Shown: positions 29,832 to 39,954 of the stretch, piece after piece
Layout: each line of letters starts with the position of its first letter
Numbering within the stretch: the stretch's first letter is position 1
Source of the DNA: Brettanomyces bruxellensis
Lineage: Eukaryota > Ascomycota > Pichiomycetes > Pichiales > Pichiaceae
Direction: 5' to 3'
Assembly (NCBI RefSeq): GCF_011074885.1
Contig: NC_054690.1
Coordinates: 3,105,001-3,169,000 of the forward strand
Length of the DNA: 64,000 nucleotides
Position numbers and translations under genes: made by a program
The notes under the pieces: generated by a model
The model's database searches: none
The model's input: only the letters and a program-made list of their open reading frames with translations
Told to the model about the DNA's origin: nothing

Positions 29832-29863
29832 CCTGTTCCGGAAATACTTCCCGTTGGAACAGG
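29832..29863. promoter_or_regulatory. palindromic site with CGG-N9-CCG
   Basis: CCTGTTCC and GGAACAGG form perfect 8-bp arms around 16 bases that themselves pair GGAA with TTCC. CGG at 29839-29841 and CCG at 29851-29853 are inverted triplets of the kind bound by Zn2Cys6 regulators. It lies 330 bp after NOG2 and about 1.1 kb before DUR3; any link to DUR3 is inference. Confidence 0.35.
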
Positions 29864-30457
29864 TAGACATGCTAACAATTATTCAGTGAGGGTTTCGGAG
29901 TTAGTTCCGTTCTGTAGATAGCTCAAATCTGCTACCAAATACACTGGACCAACAAATTACTTTCTGGGGATAGATAAACATGTTGATACTCCTCAATTCA
30001 ATTATTGCTATTGTGCAGTAAAATCATTCTTCAAGTGAAAGAAAATGCTTGTTAAATGGCAAAATACTGAGGCAGACATTACACATCTCAGAAAAAGTCT
30101 GTAATAACGATACAAACTTTATCATCCGACACCTAACGTTCGATGTCTCAAATAGTGATCATTTCTTTACCATGCACTAACATAAATCATGCTAAATAAT
30201 ACGCTTTGGAATCTTATTGATCGGCGAGATGCGCCGAAACTTGCAAAACAGAATGGAATTATGAGGCGAGAGGAAAAGAAAAAAAAATTTCGCTTTCGTG
30301 AACAAAAAAATACCTTTCATATCGAAAAAAGGTATTGTATGTGAACAATACACATTAAAAAATGAAGAAAAATATTAATTTGACAACCATGTCACAACTA
30401 ATTACTTTTTATGGAAATAGCGCGCCTTTTGATTTCTTTGAATGTTCTTTGTTTTTT

Positions 30458-30463
30458 CTTATC
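30458..30463 (-). promoter_or_regulatory. GATAAG motif upstream of DUR3
   Basis: CTTATC on the plus strand, i.e. GATAAG on the minus strand, 488 bp before the DUR3 start. GATA factors (Gln3, Gat1) drive nitrogen-catabolite genes such as DUR3 through this core. Confidence 0.35.
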
Positions 30464-30703
30464 GGTCAGCGGCATTCAAAAATTGGAGGGGAAATTTTTA
30501 CACATATTTTTGATGACTGGCTGCTTTTCTCGTGCACCAGAGAGCTTACGGGTGCTTTATAGATAACACTTTTTGATTGGATACTTAATACCGCCCACTG
30601 ATTGTACTTTTCTTTATCTGGGAATTTCTCGAATGTGTTCCTGAATTTTTTTTTTTCTTTCAGAACAATGACCCTATTTCTCTGATCTGAAGAGAGGATG
30701 AGA

Positions 30704-30709
30704 CTTATC
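30704..30709 (-). promoter_or_regulatory. GATAAG motif upstream of DUR3
   Basis: Second CTTATC (GATAAG on the minus strand), 242 bp before the DUR3 start, a distance typical of active nitrogen-regulated sites. Six-base motifs arise by chance, so the case rests on the gene's known regulation. Confidence 0.4.
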
Positions 30710-30822
30710 AGACAGCGTTAGATAGAATTGTCTAAGATCACAATAGTGACCTTGAAAAAAATTTTAAGATATAATTGCTGATTTGACAATACAGGGAACC
30801 AAACCGTCAAGATGCACAGTGA

Positions 30823-30830
30823 TATATAAA
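30823..30830 (+). promoter_or_regulatory. TATA box of DUR3
   Basis: TATATAAA, a full match to TATAWAWR, 121-128 bp before the ATG. A TATA box fits a highly regulated nutrient transporter gene. Confidence 0.5.
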
Positions 30831-30950
30831 GGGAGAATATATCATTATTATGTTTTTGTTTGATTGCAACTCAGATGTAAACTCAAGTACACTATTATAT
30901 AGTCCACATCCAAATCTGTAATCAAGAATACACAGATATCTATAGTTATC

Positions 30951-33110
30951 ATGAAAGCACCTTTACCTCAGGGTGCAGGTTATGCCATTGTGGTGGGTCT
31001 TGGACTTGCCTTTGCTGTTGGTATGATCCTAACTACCTTTATCCTTAGACGGTACCAAAAGGAAATCATAACATCTGAGGAATTTTCTACCGCTGGTAGA
31101 TCTGTTGGTACAGGTTTGATTGCGGCGGCTGTCGTGTCTTCTTGGACTTGGGCTGCAACTTTATTAACGTCTTCTACTCAAGCTAATGAGAAAGGAGTCT
31201 TTGGCGCTTATGCATATGCTTCTGGTGCATGCTGCCAAATCATTTTATTTGCTTTCTTAGCAATCAAGGCTAAACAGCTCGCCCCAGAGTGTCATACTTA
31301 CTTGGAGATCATTCGTGCGAGATACGGAGGTTGTGTTCATGGCGTTTTTATCTTTTTTGCCATTGCAACCAATATCTTAGTCACAGCCATGTTGCTCACT
31401 GGAGGCTCTGCCGCCATTTCTGATTTAACTGGAATGAATACAGTTGCCTGCATTTTTTTGCTTCCTATTGGTGTGATGGTTTATACCTTATTTGGTGGAA
31501 TCAAGGCAACATTCTTGACAGATTATGTCCATACTGTTGCAATTATAGTTATCATTTTAACATTTGCTTTCGAGGCCTATGCTACTTCTGATAAATTGGG
31601 TTCTCCGGGAAAGGTCTGGGAACTTGTTGTGGAAGCTGGTAAGCGTCATCCAGTTGAAGGTAATGCTGAGGGATCATACCTCACCATGCATTCTCGTTCA
31701 GCTGGTATATTCTTTGTCATTAATATTGTGGGAAACTTCGGTACTGTGTTTTTGGATAATGGCTATTGGAATAAGGCAATTGCTTCTTCACCGGTTGCCG
31801 CACTTCCAGGATATGTTCTTGGTGGACTTTCCTGGTTTGCAATTCCTTGGCTTACTGCAACTACCATGGGATTTGTTTGCTTATCTTTGGAAACTAATCC
31901 TTCTTTTCCAACATACCCAAACTTACTTTCTTCAGAGGAAGTTTCTGCAGGTTTAGTCTTACCATCTGCAGCTGTTGCAATGATGGGCAAAGGTGGAGCA
32001 GTTGCTACTTTGTTCATGGTTTTCATGGCCGTGACATCTGCTATGTCCGCTGAATTAATTGCAGTGTCATCTATTTGCTCCTATGATATTTACAAGGGTT
32101 ATGTGAATCCTCATGCAAAAGGTAAATCGATTATCTTTACATCCCACGCTACAGTCATTGCCTTTTCTGTCATTATGTCCGGATTTGCAACTGGATTGTA
32201 CTACGCAGGAATTTCTATGGGCTACTTGTACGAGCTTATGGGAATTATAATATCAGCTGCTGTTGTTCCAGCATCACTGACTTTGTTGTGGAAGCAGCAG
32301 AACGGTATTGCAGCCGCAGTTTCTCCAATATTAGGAACAATATTATCTATAATGTCCTGGCTTGTCTGTACTCATTCTATGTATGGAAAAATTACAGTGG
32401 ATAATACTTTTGAAGATGATCCAATGCTAGTTGGTAATGTCGTGGCATTACTCTCTCCTGCCATTATCTCGCCAATTCTTACGTACGTATTCAAGCCTCA
32501 AAACTTTGACTGGGAGGTTTTGAAGACCATCAAGAGAGTTGACGAGACCGAGGAAATTGAAGATGTTGTTGACGATAGCAGCAGTGATATTGAAAACCAG
32601 GATGCTGGTACTCCACAAGGAGAGGAGAAAATTGTGCCAGCAACATCTAAGGTTCAAAGCTTGATTCAAACAATGAGCACAAGTGGCAAGGAACTACTTA
32701 AGGCACAGGAGGAAGAAGAATTACTTAGAAAGGCATCAAAGAAAGCTGGCTATCTTTGTCTTTTCCTTTCTATCGCGTTATTAGTTGTTTGGCCAATGCC
32801 AATGTACGGAAGCAAGTATGTGTTTTCTAAGAAGTTTTTTACTGGCTGGGTTGTGGTTGGTATGATATGGATCTTCTTTTCTGCCTTCAATGTGATCATT
32901 TTCCCATTGATACAGGGAAGGCATGGAATATACACTTCATTACGTGGAGTGTATTGGGATCTCACTGGCCAGACACACAAACTACGTGAATGGCAGAACA
33001 GTAATCCAGAAGAACTTCATGTTGTGCAGAGCCAGGTCTCTGCAGCAGCTCGTAGAAATGTTGCTATGGGAGGTGACAATTTGGAAGATCTGGATGAAAT
33101 ATTAAAATGA
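30951..33110 (+). CDS. DUR3: Dur3, urea (and polyamine) active transporter, SSS family
   Basis: The 719-residue product is clearly Dur3 (735 residues in S. cerevisiae), a plasma-membrane sodium-solute-symporter-family transporter that takes up urea with protons and also polyamines. It matches nearly throughout: [18 protein letters not shown] at the start, [67 protein letters not shown] and [11 protein letters not shown]. About 15 membrane helices can be drawn. A hydrophilic acidic loop lies at about residues 525-585, and the last helix pair ([31 protein letters not shown]) is strongly conserved. The 1.4 kb upstream gap with GATAAG sites fits nitrogen control. Confidence 0.96.
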   Translation: MKAPLPQGAGYAIVVGLGLAFAVGMILTTFILRRYQKEIITSEEFSTAGRSVGTGLIAAAVVSSWTWAATLLTSSTQANEKGVFGAYAYASGACCQIILFAFLAIKAKQLAPECHTYLEIIRARYGGCVHGVFIFFAIATNILVTAMLLTGGSAAISDLTGMNTVACIFLLPIGVMVYTLFGGIKATFLTDYVHTVAIIVIILTFAFEAYATSDKLGSPGKVWELVVEAGKRHPVEGNAEGSYLTMHSRSAGIFFVINIVGNFGTVFLDNGYWNKAIASSPVAALPGYVLGGLSWFAIPWLTATTMGFVCLSLETNPSFPTYPNLLSSEEVSAGLVLPSAAVAMMGKGGAVATLFMVFMAVTSAMSAELIAVSSICSYDIYKGYVNPHAKGKSIIFTSHATVIAFSVIMSGFATGLYYAGISMGYLYELMGIIISAAVVPASLTLLWKQQNGIAAAVSPILGTILSIMSWLVCTHSMYGKITVDNTFEDDPMLVGNVVALLSPAIISPILTYVFKPQNFDWEVLKTIKRVDETEEIEDVVDDSSSDIENQDAGTPQGEEKIVPATSKVQSLIQTMSTSGKELLKAQEEEELLRKASKKAGYLCLFLSIALLVVWPMPMYGSKYVFSKKFFTGWVVVGMIWIFFSAFNVIIFPLIQGRHGIYTSLRGVYWDLTGQTHKLREWQNSNPEELHVVQSQVSAAARRNVAMGGDNLEDLDEILK

Positions 33111-33551
33111 TTTTTCTTCTTCTTTAATTATTATTTTTAATCCATTTATTATACTCTTTAAGTAAAAAAACAAAAAGTATTTTTTTTAGACTATTGGAAA
33201 TAATTCAAAGTTAGACACAGAGTACACACAACAAAACCTATTAAAATATAACGTAAATGGCATAATTAATCATTAATCCTGGGTAAGCTATATCGTACTG
33301 TATCGATCCTTTTTATTAAAATCTGACCATCATAAATTGGGGGTGGAAGAAATGTAAGGAAGACGAAGTTCAAAATTTGGAAAAAAATTTGTTTTCTATG
33401 GGGGGAGCAAAAAAAAAGGGGGAATCGAGAATACGAAAAGAAGACAGATTACGTATTAGCCGACGAGACAACTTCTGATACCCACATACGTTCCCGATAT
33501 ATTTAGCAACATTATAAAAAGAAGGGGCAATCATTTGGAAATTCGTTACAA
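33111..33551. other. intergenic, DUR3 to POP2
   Basis: A 0.44 kb spacer with homopolymer runs: T-rich near 33110-33190 and mixed A/G-rich near 33345-33440 including GGGGGG and nine A. The A/G-rich part just before POP2 may be a nucleosome-excluding promoter. No gene is seen. Confidence 0.45.
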
Positions 33552-35303
33552 ATGTCCGGTCTGAGGTATAACTCTCATATTATGGGAATTCAAGGGCAGA
33601 GTCCTGCTGAAGTACTCCGTCAGCAACAGCAAAATCAACAAATGGCTCAACAAGCAGCACTTCAACATAGTGGAGTTGGCACACAGCAAAATCAGTTAGG
33701 CGAAGCATCAGCTTCATCAGGTTTACAAGGTGTACCTCTTTCGATGATGATGTCTCCACAATTTCAAGGTAGGGGAAATATAAACGTAGGTATGCAAGGC
33801 TCAGCGCAACAGACACCGCAGCAACAACAACAGCTGTTTCAGCAGGTGCAGCAGCAGCAGATAGCCGCTATTTCAGCTCAAAGACTTGCACAACAACAAC
33901 AACAGCAGCAGCAACAACAAGCACAAGCGCAAAAACCCAATTACATGATTTCGCCCATAGCGTTACAGCAACAGCAAATTCGCACACCTCTTCGTTCACA
34001 GGCAGAGCCTCAGCTGCAACTTCGGCAACTTCAGTTACAACAGCTTAAGCTTAGGCAACAACAGCAACAGCAGCCCCAACAACAGCAAGAATTTTTAATT
34101 CAAAATTCAATGCAGAAACAACATGATACATCGGTGTCACCTCTTACAGCACAAAGCTCTGATACAAGAGTCAGGCAAGTTTGGAGCGACAACTTGGAGA
34201 GTGAAATGGCATTGATTAGGGAACTAGCCGGCGTGTACAACAATATATGTGTTTCGACAGAGTTTGCTGGTATTGTTGCACGTCCAATGGGAACATTTCG
34301 TTCCACGAAGGATTACCACTATCAAACTATGAGGTCCAATGCCGACTTATTGAACTTAATTCAGGTTGGTATTACATTAAGTGATAAAGACGGCCATATT
34401 CCTGTTTCTGCTCCTTCTACTTGGCAGTTTAATTTTAAGTTTGATCTCAATAAAGAAATGTTCAGTAAAGAGTCGGTGGATACGTTAATGACATCCGGTG
34501 TTGACTTTGCAAAATTAAGCATGAATGGAATTATAGCGGATGACTTTGCACAATGCATTATTGATAGCGGGCTTTGCCTTTTACCAGATGTGACTTGGGT
34601 AAGCTTTCATGCAGGATACGATTTTGGCTTTTTGATCTCCTTGCTCATGAACAAAGAAATGCCTTCTAGCCAACAAAGATTTTCGCAATGGGCTTCTACA
34701 TATTTTCCAACGTTCTACGATATCAAACTTATTTCAATTGCAAAAGTTATCGGAAATGGAAATATTTACAAGGATCGTTTTTCTTTGGAAGATCTTGCTC
34801 AGTTGCTTGGAATTCATGAAGCGGACTTTAATCTCCTGCAAGTTGGAGAGCAATCAATTATAATACAATTATGCTTCAATGTACTGCGCCATCTGCTAGG
34901 TAACGATATTTTGGTTTCTTGTAAGAATCGAATCTGGGGATTGACTGATGATGTCTCCACAAGTATTTCTGAAAGCAATGTTAAGATAAACACTTCTTTG
35001 AATTCGCAGGAGCAAAGTGGTGGGTCATCTCTACAGACACCACTTCAGTCTTTGCAAACGCTTCTTCAACAAAAGCAGCAAGAACATATTCCAATAGATG
35101 GGAGTCAACAAATGAGAAAACTGCTTCAATCGCAAGGACTGCTTCTTAATCATGGAAACAATGCCAATGATCCTAATCTATCGAATTCAATACCATCTGC
35201 ACAGCAAGACATGCTGTCACCCCCAAACGTTCCACCACCTGGAATTTTAGTTGATCAGAAAGGTATATTATCACCGGCTATGACATATTATAATGCAGTT
35301 TAG
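33552..35303 (+). CDS. POP2: Pop2/Caf1, deadenylase-family subunit of CCR4-NOT, with non-DEDD active site
   Basis: The 583-residue product has a Gln-rich N-terminal 190 residues (CAA/CAG-coded runs) and then a Caf1-family RNase D-type domain at about residues 213-465 (VRQVWSDNLESEMALIRELAG ... ARPMGTFRSTKDYHYQTMRSNADLLNLIQVG ... TWQFNFKFDL). Caf1 shortens mRNA poly(A) tails and bridges Ccr4 to Not1. The normal catalytic DEDD set is altered: Ser235 replaces the first Asp (VSTEF), Glu237 and Asp357 (HAGYDFGF) are kept, and Gln434 replaces the last Asp (VGEQS). S. cerevisiae Pop2 has the same Ser and Gln changes. The C-terminal 100 residues are Gln/Asn/Pro-rich. Its scaffold partner CDC39 is 4.7 kb to the right. 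Confidence 0.94.
   Translation: MSGLRYNSHIMGIQGQSPAEVLRQQQQNQQMAQQAALQHSGVGTQQNQLGEASASSGLQGVPLSMMMSPQFQGRGNINVGMQGSAQQTPQQQQQLFQQVQQQQIAAISAQRLAQQQQQQQQQQAQAQKPNYMISPIALQQQQIRTPLRSQAEPQLQLRQLQLQQLKLRQQQQQQPQQQQEFLIQNSMQKQHDTSVSPLTAQSSDTRVRQVWSDNLESEMALIRELAGVYNNICVSTEFAGIVARPMGTFRSTKDYHYQTMRSNADLLNLIQVGITLSDKDGHIPVSAPSTWQFNFKFDLNKEMFSKESVDTLMTSGVDFAKLSMNGIIADDFAQCIIDSGLCLLPDVTWVSFHAGYDFGFLISLLMNKEMPSSQQRFSQWASTYFPTFYDIKLISIAKVIGNGNIYKDRFSLEDLAQLLGIHEADFNLLQVGEQSIIIQLCFNVLRHLLGNDILVSCKNRIWGLTDDVSTSISESNVKINTSLNSQEQSGGSSLQTPLQSLQTLLQQKQQEHIPIDGSQQMRKLLQSQGLLLNHGNNANDPNLSNSIPSAQQDMLSPPNVPPPGILVDQKGILSPAMTYYNAV
33616..34092 (+). repeat. CAA/CAG-rich polyglutamine tracts in POP2
   Basis: Several imperfect CAA/CAG runs, the longest at about 33889-33930 and 34058-34088, code for glutamine stretches. 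Mixed codons suggest that the glutamine is selected rather than simple triplet expansion. Lengths probably vary among strains. Confidence 0.7.
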
Positions 35304-35793
35304 TATGGTAGGGTCCATGCTTAGATACATATTAATAAAATTTCATTAACGGTGGATTTTACTGCCGTCGATCGAGCATGGTATGGTGTATTACTTATTT
35401 TCCTTATATACATAAAAATTGAAACCTTTTTGATGTTTATATCAATTTACTGTGATGCGGTAGAATCGAATATATGTTTTCGCAATTCAAGCGATTCGAT
35501 TAATCGCATATATAAATGTACGTCAACATTTTTATTAGTACGTTGATTCTTCGGGGGAAAATAGGGGAAGGCTTTATTCTGTGCGTTTGACATCAAAATT
35601 TTCACCCTGCTTTTTTCATTTAATTTATATATATATATATTTTTTCTCATATTAAAAGGAAGAAGATTTGCACCCAATTGCTCTTACTCACATACGATTT
35701 AAACTGGCTTTTATCTGTTCCATAAGGACTAATTCATTTATTATATTCTTTGCGCCTCTTTCAACGATTCAATCATTTTGTATATTTACAAAG
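35304..35793. other. intergenic, POP2 to BRE5
   Basis: A 0.49 kb AT-rich spacer with an AT dinucleotide run at 35627-35640 that may serve as the BRE5 TATA element. The reading frame of BRE5 is open upstream to 35668 but has no ATG there, so I treat that part as leader. Confidence 0.45.
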
Positions 35794-37218
35794 ATGACAC
35801 TCAATGAATATGAGAGGAACCCAAACAGAATTTCCGTTGCTTTTGTAACATACTATTACAATCTGTTGAATTCTCACCATGAGAAATTGTACCAACTCTA
35901 CTATAAGGATGCTGTACTAAAGCATAATGATTATAAAAATCCCTTTGCAGAGAAAGCAGAGAATATTGTTGGTATAGAAAGCATTAAACAGTATTGGGAT
36001 CATTCCAAGCTTTGCGGTGCCAAGGTAATGATTCAATCAATTGAAAGTTCTAGATCTTTTGAAGATACCATTTTAATTGTTACCATTGGAGAGCTTGCTT
36101 TGCAAAACGAGCAGAATATATGCGATGAGCAGCCAGCTTATAAGTTCGTTCAGACATTTGTTTTGGTCCCAATAAAGGGTAAAGACGTTTATGACGTTTA
36201 TAATGATGTTATGACATTTGTTCCTGACATTGATTATGAATATGTTAACGATGACGGAAATGGAGCAGAGGACAATAAAATTAAGGGGGACGGTAAAGCA
36301 GACTCTGATATTGTGAAGAACTTAAATAAAGAGGTCAAAGTATTTGAATCAAATGGTGAATTAAAAGAAACGAGCATCGTTTCCGATGCTGTTGTCAAGA
36401 CATCTAGGACCGAACCATCCATTATTATGAACAATAAAGACGGTGAAAATGAAGAATCTAACTCTGAAAATGAGACTTTTAAGACTAGTCAGATAAATAG
36501 TGAGGATTCACATGCATCGGTTACTGCAATCTCGCCCGATCTTAAAAGGCAACAATCAACCGAACAGAATGCCAAGAAGACAGCCGAGGCCACTCCAAAA
36601 AAACCTGTGCCTGTGCCTTCAGTTCCTGAAAAAGGTCTTAGCTGGGCAAATCAGATCGCATCTGCTACTAAAGGTAAGCCAACTGCTGACATCCATCCAC
36701 CGCACTCTGGACCAACTAAATCAAAGAAGGAACTTTCTCCTGTATCTAAGAGAGGAACCACTAAGAGAAAGGATGGTAAAAAACACCATCACCAGGGAGC
36801 AGACTCGGATGATGGATTTGAAAAGGTTAGGGGGGGTGACTCCAGGAAATCCATTATTCAGACTACTTCAGTGAATAAAAAGGGACAACTCGTTTATCCA
36901 ATTTTTCTTAAGTACATCGATAAAGATTCATCTGAAGATGCCATAGCAAAAGTTCTTGAAAGCCACTTTGGTCCTGTAGACTCTCTTAAAATTGATAAGG
37001 CCGGTGCTTACGTGAACTTTGTGCAGAAAGATTCTCAAAGGAGAGCACTCGCAAGAAGTACCATCAAAATGAATGGAAATGAAGTGAAAATAGAAGCCAA
37101 GTTAAGGAAGGACAGTGGAACTATCAAAAAGAGAAAGGGAAGAAATGGAAAAAGACACGGAAATGGTTCCCAAAATGGATCATCCGGATATACGGAGGAC
37201 GGATTTAAAAAAGTTTGA
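35794..37218 (+). CDS. BRE5: Bre5, cofactor of the Ubp3 deubiquitinase (G3BP-like)
   Basis: From the ATG at 35794 the product is 474 residues (S. cerevisiae Bre5 has 515). It has an NTF2-like domain at about residues 12-145 (RISVAFVTYYYNLLNSHHEKLYQLY ... VGIESIKQYW ... KFVQTFVLVP), an acidic and Lys/Ser-rich linker, and an RRM at about 367-445 (YPIFLKYIDKDSSEDAIAKVLESHFGPVDSLKID ... AYVNFV). This is the G3BP/Bre5 layout. Bre5 activates Ubp3, which acts on Sec23, on ribosomes in ribophagy and on other targets. UBP3 itself is in this window, at 59770. A short YTEDGFKKV end and a second DDGFEKV motif inside the linker are a repeated element. The first in-frame ATG is chosen, since it sits directly before the NTF2-like fold. 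Confidence 0.9.
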   Translation: MTLNEYERNPNRISVAFVTYYYNLLNSHHEKLYQLYYKDAVLKHNDYKNPFAEKAENIVGIESIKQYWDHSKLCGAKVMIQSIESSRSFEDTILIVTIGELALQNEQNICDEQPAYKFVQTFVLVPIKGKDVYDVYNDVMTFVPDIDYEYVNDDGNGAEDNKIKGDGKADSDIVKNLNKEVKVFESNGELKETSIVSDAVVKTSRTEPSIIMNNKDGENEESNSENETFKTSQINSEDSHASVTAISPDLKRQQSTEQNAKKTAEATPKKPVPVPSVPEKGLSWANQIASATKGKPTADIHPPHSGPTKSKKELSPVSKRGTTKRKDGKKHHHQGADSDDGFEKVRGGDSRKSIIQTTSVNKKGQLVYPIFLKYIDKDSSEDAIAKVLESHFGPVDSLKIDKAGAYVNFVQKDSQRRALARSTIKMNGNEVKIEAKLRKDSGTIKKRKGRNGKRHGNGSQNGSSGYTEDGFKKV

Positions 37219-37459
37219 TTATGTTTAGATAGCTGCTGATGAGAGAATAATACATAGACTGAAATAACTTAGGAATACGAATTATAGGTATGCCTAAACA
37301 CTTTTATATATGTATGTAAGCGGAAAAATCAAACTGATGTTAGAACGATTTTCAGCAAAACTGAATATATAATCTGCTAGCAAATAGGATTCCAATACAA
37401 TCTCAACACGAGTACATACAAAAGATTCACATCCAATAATGGCCCCTATTTAGGTGCAT

Positions 37460-38164
37460 TCATTGGAGAATTTCATCCAAAACATTTTGCTGTGTTTGAA
37501 CATCATCTTCCCTGACCTTCTTCAAATTCAGCTTCCTAAATGCGGAAATGATTTTGTCCTGTGGAAAGCCCATATCTTCAAAAATCTTAACACTATTTCT
37601 ATCAATTCCATATTTGGCACATTCATCCTTTGGATGTCCCTGTGCCAAGGCATGCTTTGTAAAATCCTTGTAATCATATGGTTTCGTGCCAGATGGGACC
37701 TTATAGCTTTCATTTGGAGCGTAGATTTTTGTCCATTTCGCAGCAGTTTCTGCAAATTTTTCAGGTGTTTCCAGGTACACCTTCGCAACTTGTGCATCTT
37801 GAGGATCAGTAGGCACGGGATCCTGTAGCAGAGACTGTAAAGATATCAAAGTTGATTTCAATGTGAGAATAGGTGTCCAGGCATTCTTAAGAATATCTAA
37901 ACAGATAGCACCAGTCTGAGATGATATATTAGGATGATATATCTTTGTATCAAATTTCATGTTTGGTGGTTTAAATGGATATTCATCTGGTATCTTAATA
38001 TCAACCTCAAAAAGCCCACCTTCATATGGTGTTCCTGGTGGGCCTTCAAACGTACCTTTCAAGTGCTCAAGATTATCTTCGTCAACGGGCACAAGTGTGA
38101 CGTGTGACAGTTTGTCCCTCTTAACATCTTCCAATTCTTTCGAAATTCTCTTCACCCTCGACAT
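37460..38164 (-). CDS. UBC1: Ubc1, ubiquitin-conjugating enzyme with C-terminal UBA
   Basis: The 234-residue product is a class II E2. The UBC fold occupies residues 1-150, with the HPN motif (YHPNI, 76-80) and the catalytic Cys88 in GAICLDIL, the same position as in S. cerevisiae Ubc1. The C-terminal UBA domain covers about 192-234 (NSVKIFEDMGFPQDKIISAFRKLNL). Ubc1 extends Lys48 chains, notably with the APC/C, and serves ER-associated degradation. The total is about 19 residues longer than the 215 of S. cerevisiae, from a longer linker between the two domains. A CTG codon in SLLQDP (37829-37831, complement) stands where leucine is conserved, evidence for standard CUG decoding. Confidence 0.95.
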   Translation of the reverse strand: MSRVKRISKELEDVKRDKLSHVTLVPVDEDNLEHLKGTFEGPPGTPYEGGLFEVDIKIPDEYPFKPPNMKFDTKIYHPNISSQTGAICLDILKNAWTPILTLKSTLISLQSLLQDPVPTDPQDAQVAKVYLETPEKFAETAAKWTKIYAPNESYKVPSGTKPYDYKDFTKHALAQGHPKDECAKYGIDRNSVKIFEDMGFPQDKIISAFRKLNLKKVREDDVQTQQNVLDEILQ

Positions 38165-38490
38165 TATTATTTGTGTTTGATTATTTTTACTTCTGTATTT
38201 TCTGTATTAAAGTCGGAGTGAAGATTGGAAGAAAAAAGTAACATCAAGGAGAGGCCGCCCCAACAGGTATGAAAATGAAATGATACATTGAAATTTTACC
38301 TGCACATACCAAATGTAATTTTTCCCCCTTGTGTGCCGCCTGCTAAGATTGTTTGCTTGTACATATCTCAGGACAAAAAAAAAGCAGCTTCACGCATCCT
38401 TACACAATTTATATATGTGATAACGCAGACACACAAAATTTTTCCCCAGCAGGATTTATAAACAAGTGATAAATCACTTAATATTAGGAA
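38165..38490. other. intergenic, CDC50 3' end and UBC1 promoter
   Basis: A 0.33 kb spacer between two minus-strand genes. It holds the UBC1 promoter and the CDC50 3' UTR. Nothing else stands out apart from short A runs. Confidence 0.45.
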
Positions 38491-39669
38491 TCACAAAATA
38501 GCTCTTGCAGTTTGCTCTCCATTACTGGCATTGGCCAATCCTTCACCGCCTAGATCATCTAAAAAGGCCCTATTCAACCTCTTCTTCGTAAATACATGCT
38601 TAACAAGAAATGCGAGCATGAAAAAGATTGCAATTGCCCCGACAATAATATAGCATATTCCCAAACCCATATTTCTACCTCCTATAATGCTGGACGTAGA
38701 TAAAACAAATGCTTTCGTACCTCCAAATATCGTCACGGGATAATTCATTTGTATTTGAACTTCATAAGTTCCTTTCTTCAAAACATCCTTACTGTTGATT
38801 CCATAAAGTTTGAGAAAGGATGGTAGTGCGGCAGTCCTCATCCAATTCATAAACCTCTCATTTTTCGCTAGAGCATTAAGATCGCCTTCGGTGTACCCAT
38901 CTGGATAAGCTTTATACCAATTCTGAGGCGGCACAATATCAGAGATATTATACTTCGTCCTCTTATACAAGCCTAAATCGGTCTTCCAAGCTATGCCCGA
39001 TGCACTAAATTTATAATCATCTGTACCACTTACACCAGTCAGATTTGAAAATGTATCATTGAATAAAGAATTAGCCACGAGGCCACAAGGATAAACGATC
39101 TTGTTATCACGTATTCTCATTTTTCCACAGTCACTAGATAATGCTCCTTTTGAAACGGCTTCGCCACGAAGCTGGTCCCAATCATATGATTCAACATATT
39201 TTCTATGATTCTGATAAAAGTTAGTCAACTTGTAATATAAGTAAATTGATGACTTAATATCATTTGTGATATTAAATTTAATCGTACACACATTGTCATC
39301 ATATTTCCATTGCATAGATGATTCTTTTTTTGACTTGAAATGAACACCGTAATACTTTTTAGGAATATCCTTATAGCTTGATTGTGCTAACTCGTCGCAT
39401 TTACTATAATTGACCTCAACCTTCTGAATATTGTACGTCGTTATGATAAAGGCAAGTCCTATGGGAACGCAAACCACTGTGAGCAAGAAAAGAAGAGGCA
39501 AAACAGTTCTAGGTGTTAAAATTGGCTGCCACGACTTCAAACGTTGTTGTCTAAAAGCAGTATTTCTTGGTCTTCTAGATTTTCTCCGGCTGTCCACATC
39601 TTCCCTAAAGGGGTCCTCATTCTCCTGAGATGAGTGTCTTTTCAGACGATTTCTTAATCCTGAGAGCAT
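38491..39669 (-). CDS. CDC50: Cdc50-family beta subunit of a P4-ATPase flippase
   Basis: The 392-residue product is a CDC50/LEM3-family protein, which pairs with a P4-ATPase (Drs2 for Cdc50) to move phospholipids across Golgi, endosome or plasma membranes. It has a short basic cytosolic start, the NTAFRQQRLKSWQPILTP signature (residues 36-53), membrane helices at about 58-80 and 340-362, and a large lumenal domain between them with four or more cysteines, several N-glycosylation sequons (NIT, NDT, NLT, NIS) and the blocks YYKLTNFYQNHRKYV, YPCGLVANSLFNDTF and FGGTKAFVLSTSSIIGGRN. The ARAIL end and overall spacing fit Cdc50 better than Lem3, but the paralogue choice is by eye. Drs2 is not in this window. 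Confidence 0.85.
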   Translation of the reverse strand: MLSGLRNRLKRHSSQENEDPFREDVDSRRKSRRPRNTAFRQQRLKSWQPILTPRTVLPLLFLLTVVCVPIGLAFIITTYNIQKVEVNYSKCDELAQSSYKDIPKKYYGVHFKSKKESSMQWKYDDNVCTIKFNITNDIKSSIYLYYKLTNFYQNHRKYVESYDWDQLRGEAVSKGALSSDCGKMRIRDNKIVYPCGLVANSLFNDTFSNLTGVSGTDDYKFSASGIAWKTDLGLYKRTKYNISDIVPPQNWYKAYPDGYTEGDLNALAKNERFMNWMRTAALPSFLKLYGINSKDVLKKGTYEVQIQMNYPVTIFGGTKAFVLSTSSIIGGRNMGLGICYIIVGAIAIFFMLAFLVKHVFTKKRLNRAFLDDLGGEGLANASNGEQTARAIL

Positions 39670-39954
39670 TTAAAAATTTTCTCCTATACAACGTTTTATA
39701 TCAGGGTGAAATAAGTATATTATTTCTGATAATAACTTTGCTGAACATTTCCACGTTATAAAATGAGTAGGCGGAGCTTCAATATGTCTACGAAAGGTGA
39801 TGACGGAAGGAGTGTAAAAAAAAAAATTAAAAAAAGCCGCTCCAAAAATAATACCGCATACAAAAAGCAATAAAATAATATATATCTTTATTATGATACA
39901 TGATAAAATAAAAAAGCAAAGTGAAAAAGTGAAATAGCTAGCTAGCATTTGTTC

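Larger units (their letters stand above)
29501..30950. other. long intergenic region upstream of DUR3
   Basis: A 1.45 kb gap that should hold the NOG2 3' end and a large regulated DUR3 promoter. It contains two CTTATC (GATAAG) sites, a TATA box at 30823-30830, and an inverted repeat with CGG-N9-CCG at 29832-29863. A 66-codon ORF at 30362-30562 shows no protein-like feature and lies inside the promoter. Confidence 0.55.

Noticed and set aside
30362..30562. 66-codon ORF upstream of DUR3
   Set aside because: Lies inside the promoter region, contains one of the GATAAG sites, no protein-like pattern.
35668..35793. Upstream extension of BRE5
   Set aside because: The frame is open to 35668 but has no ATG there, and the added residues are hydrophobic and unlike the family's start; 35794 is directly before the NTF2-like domain.
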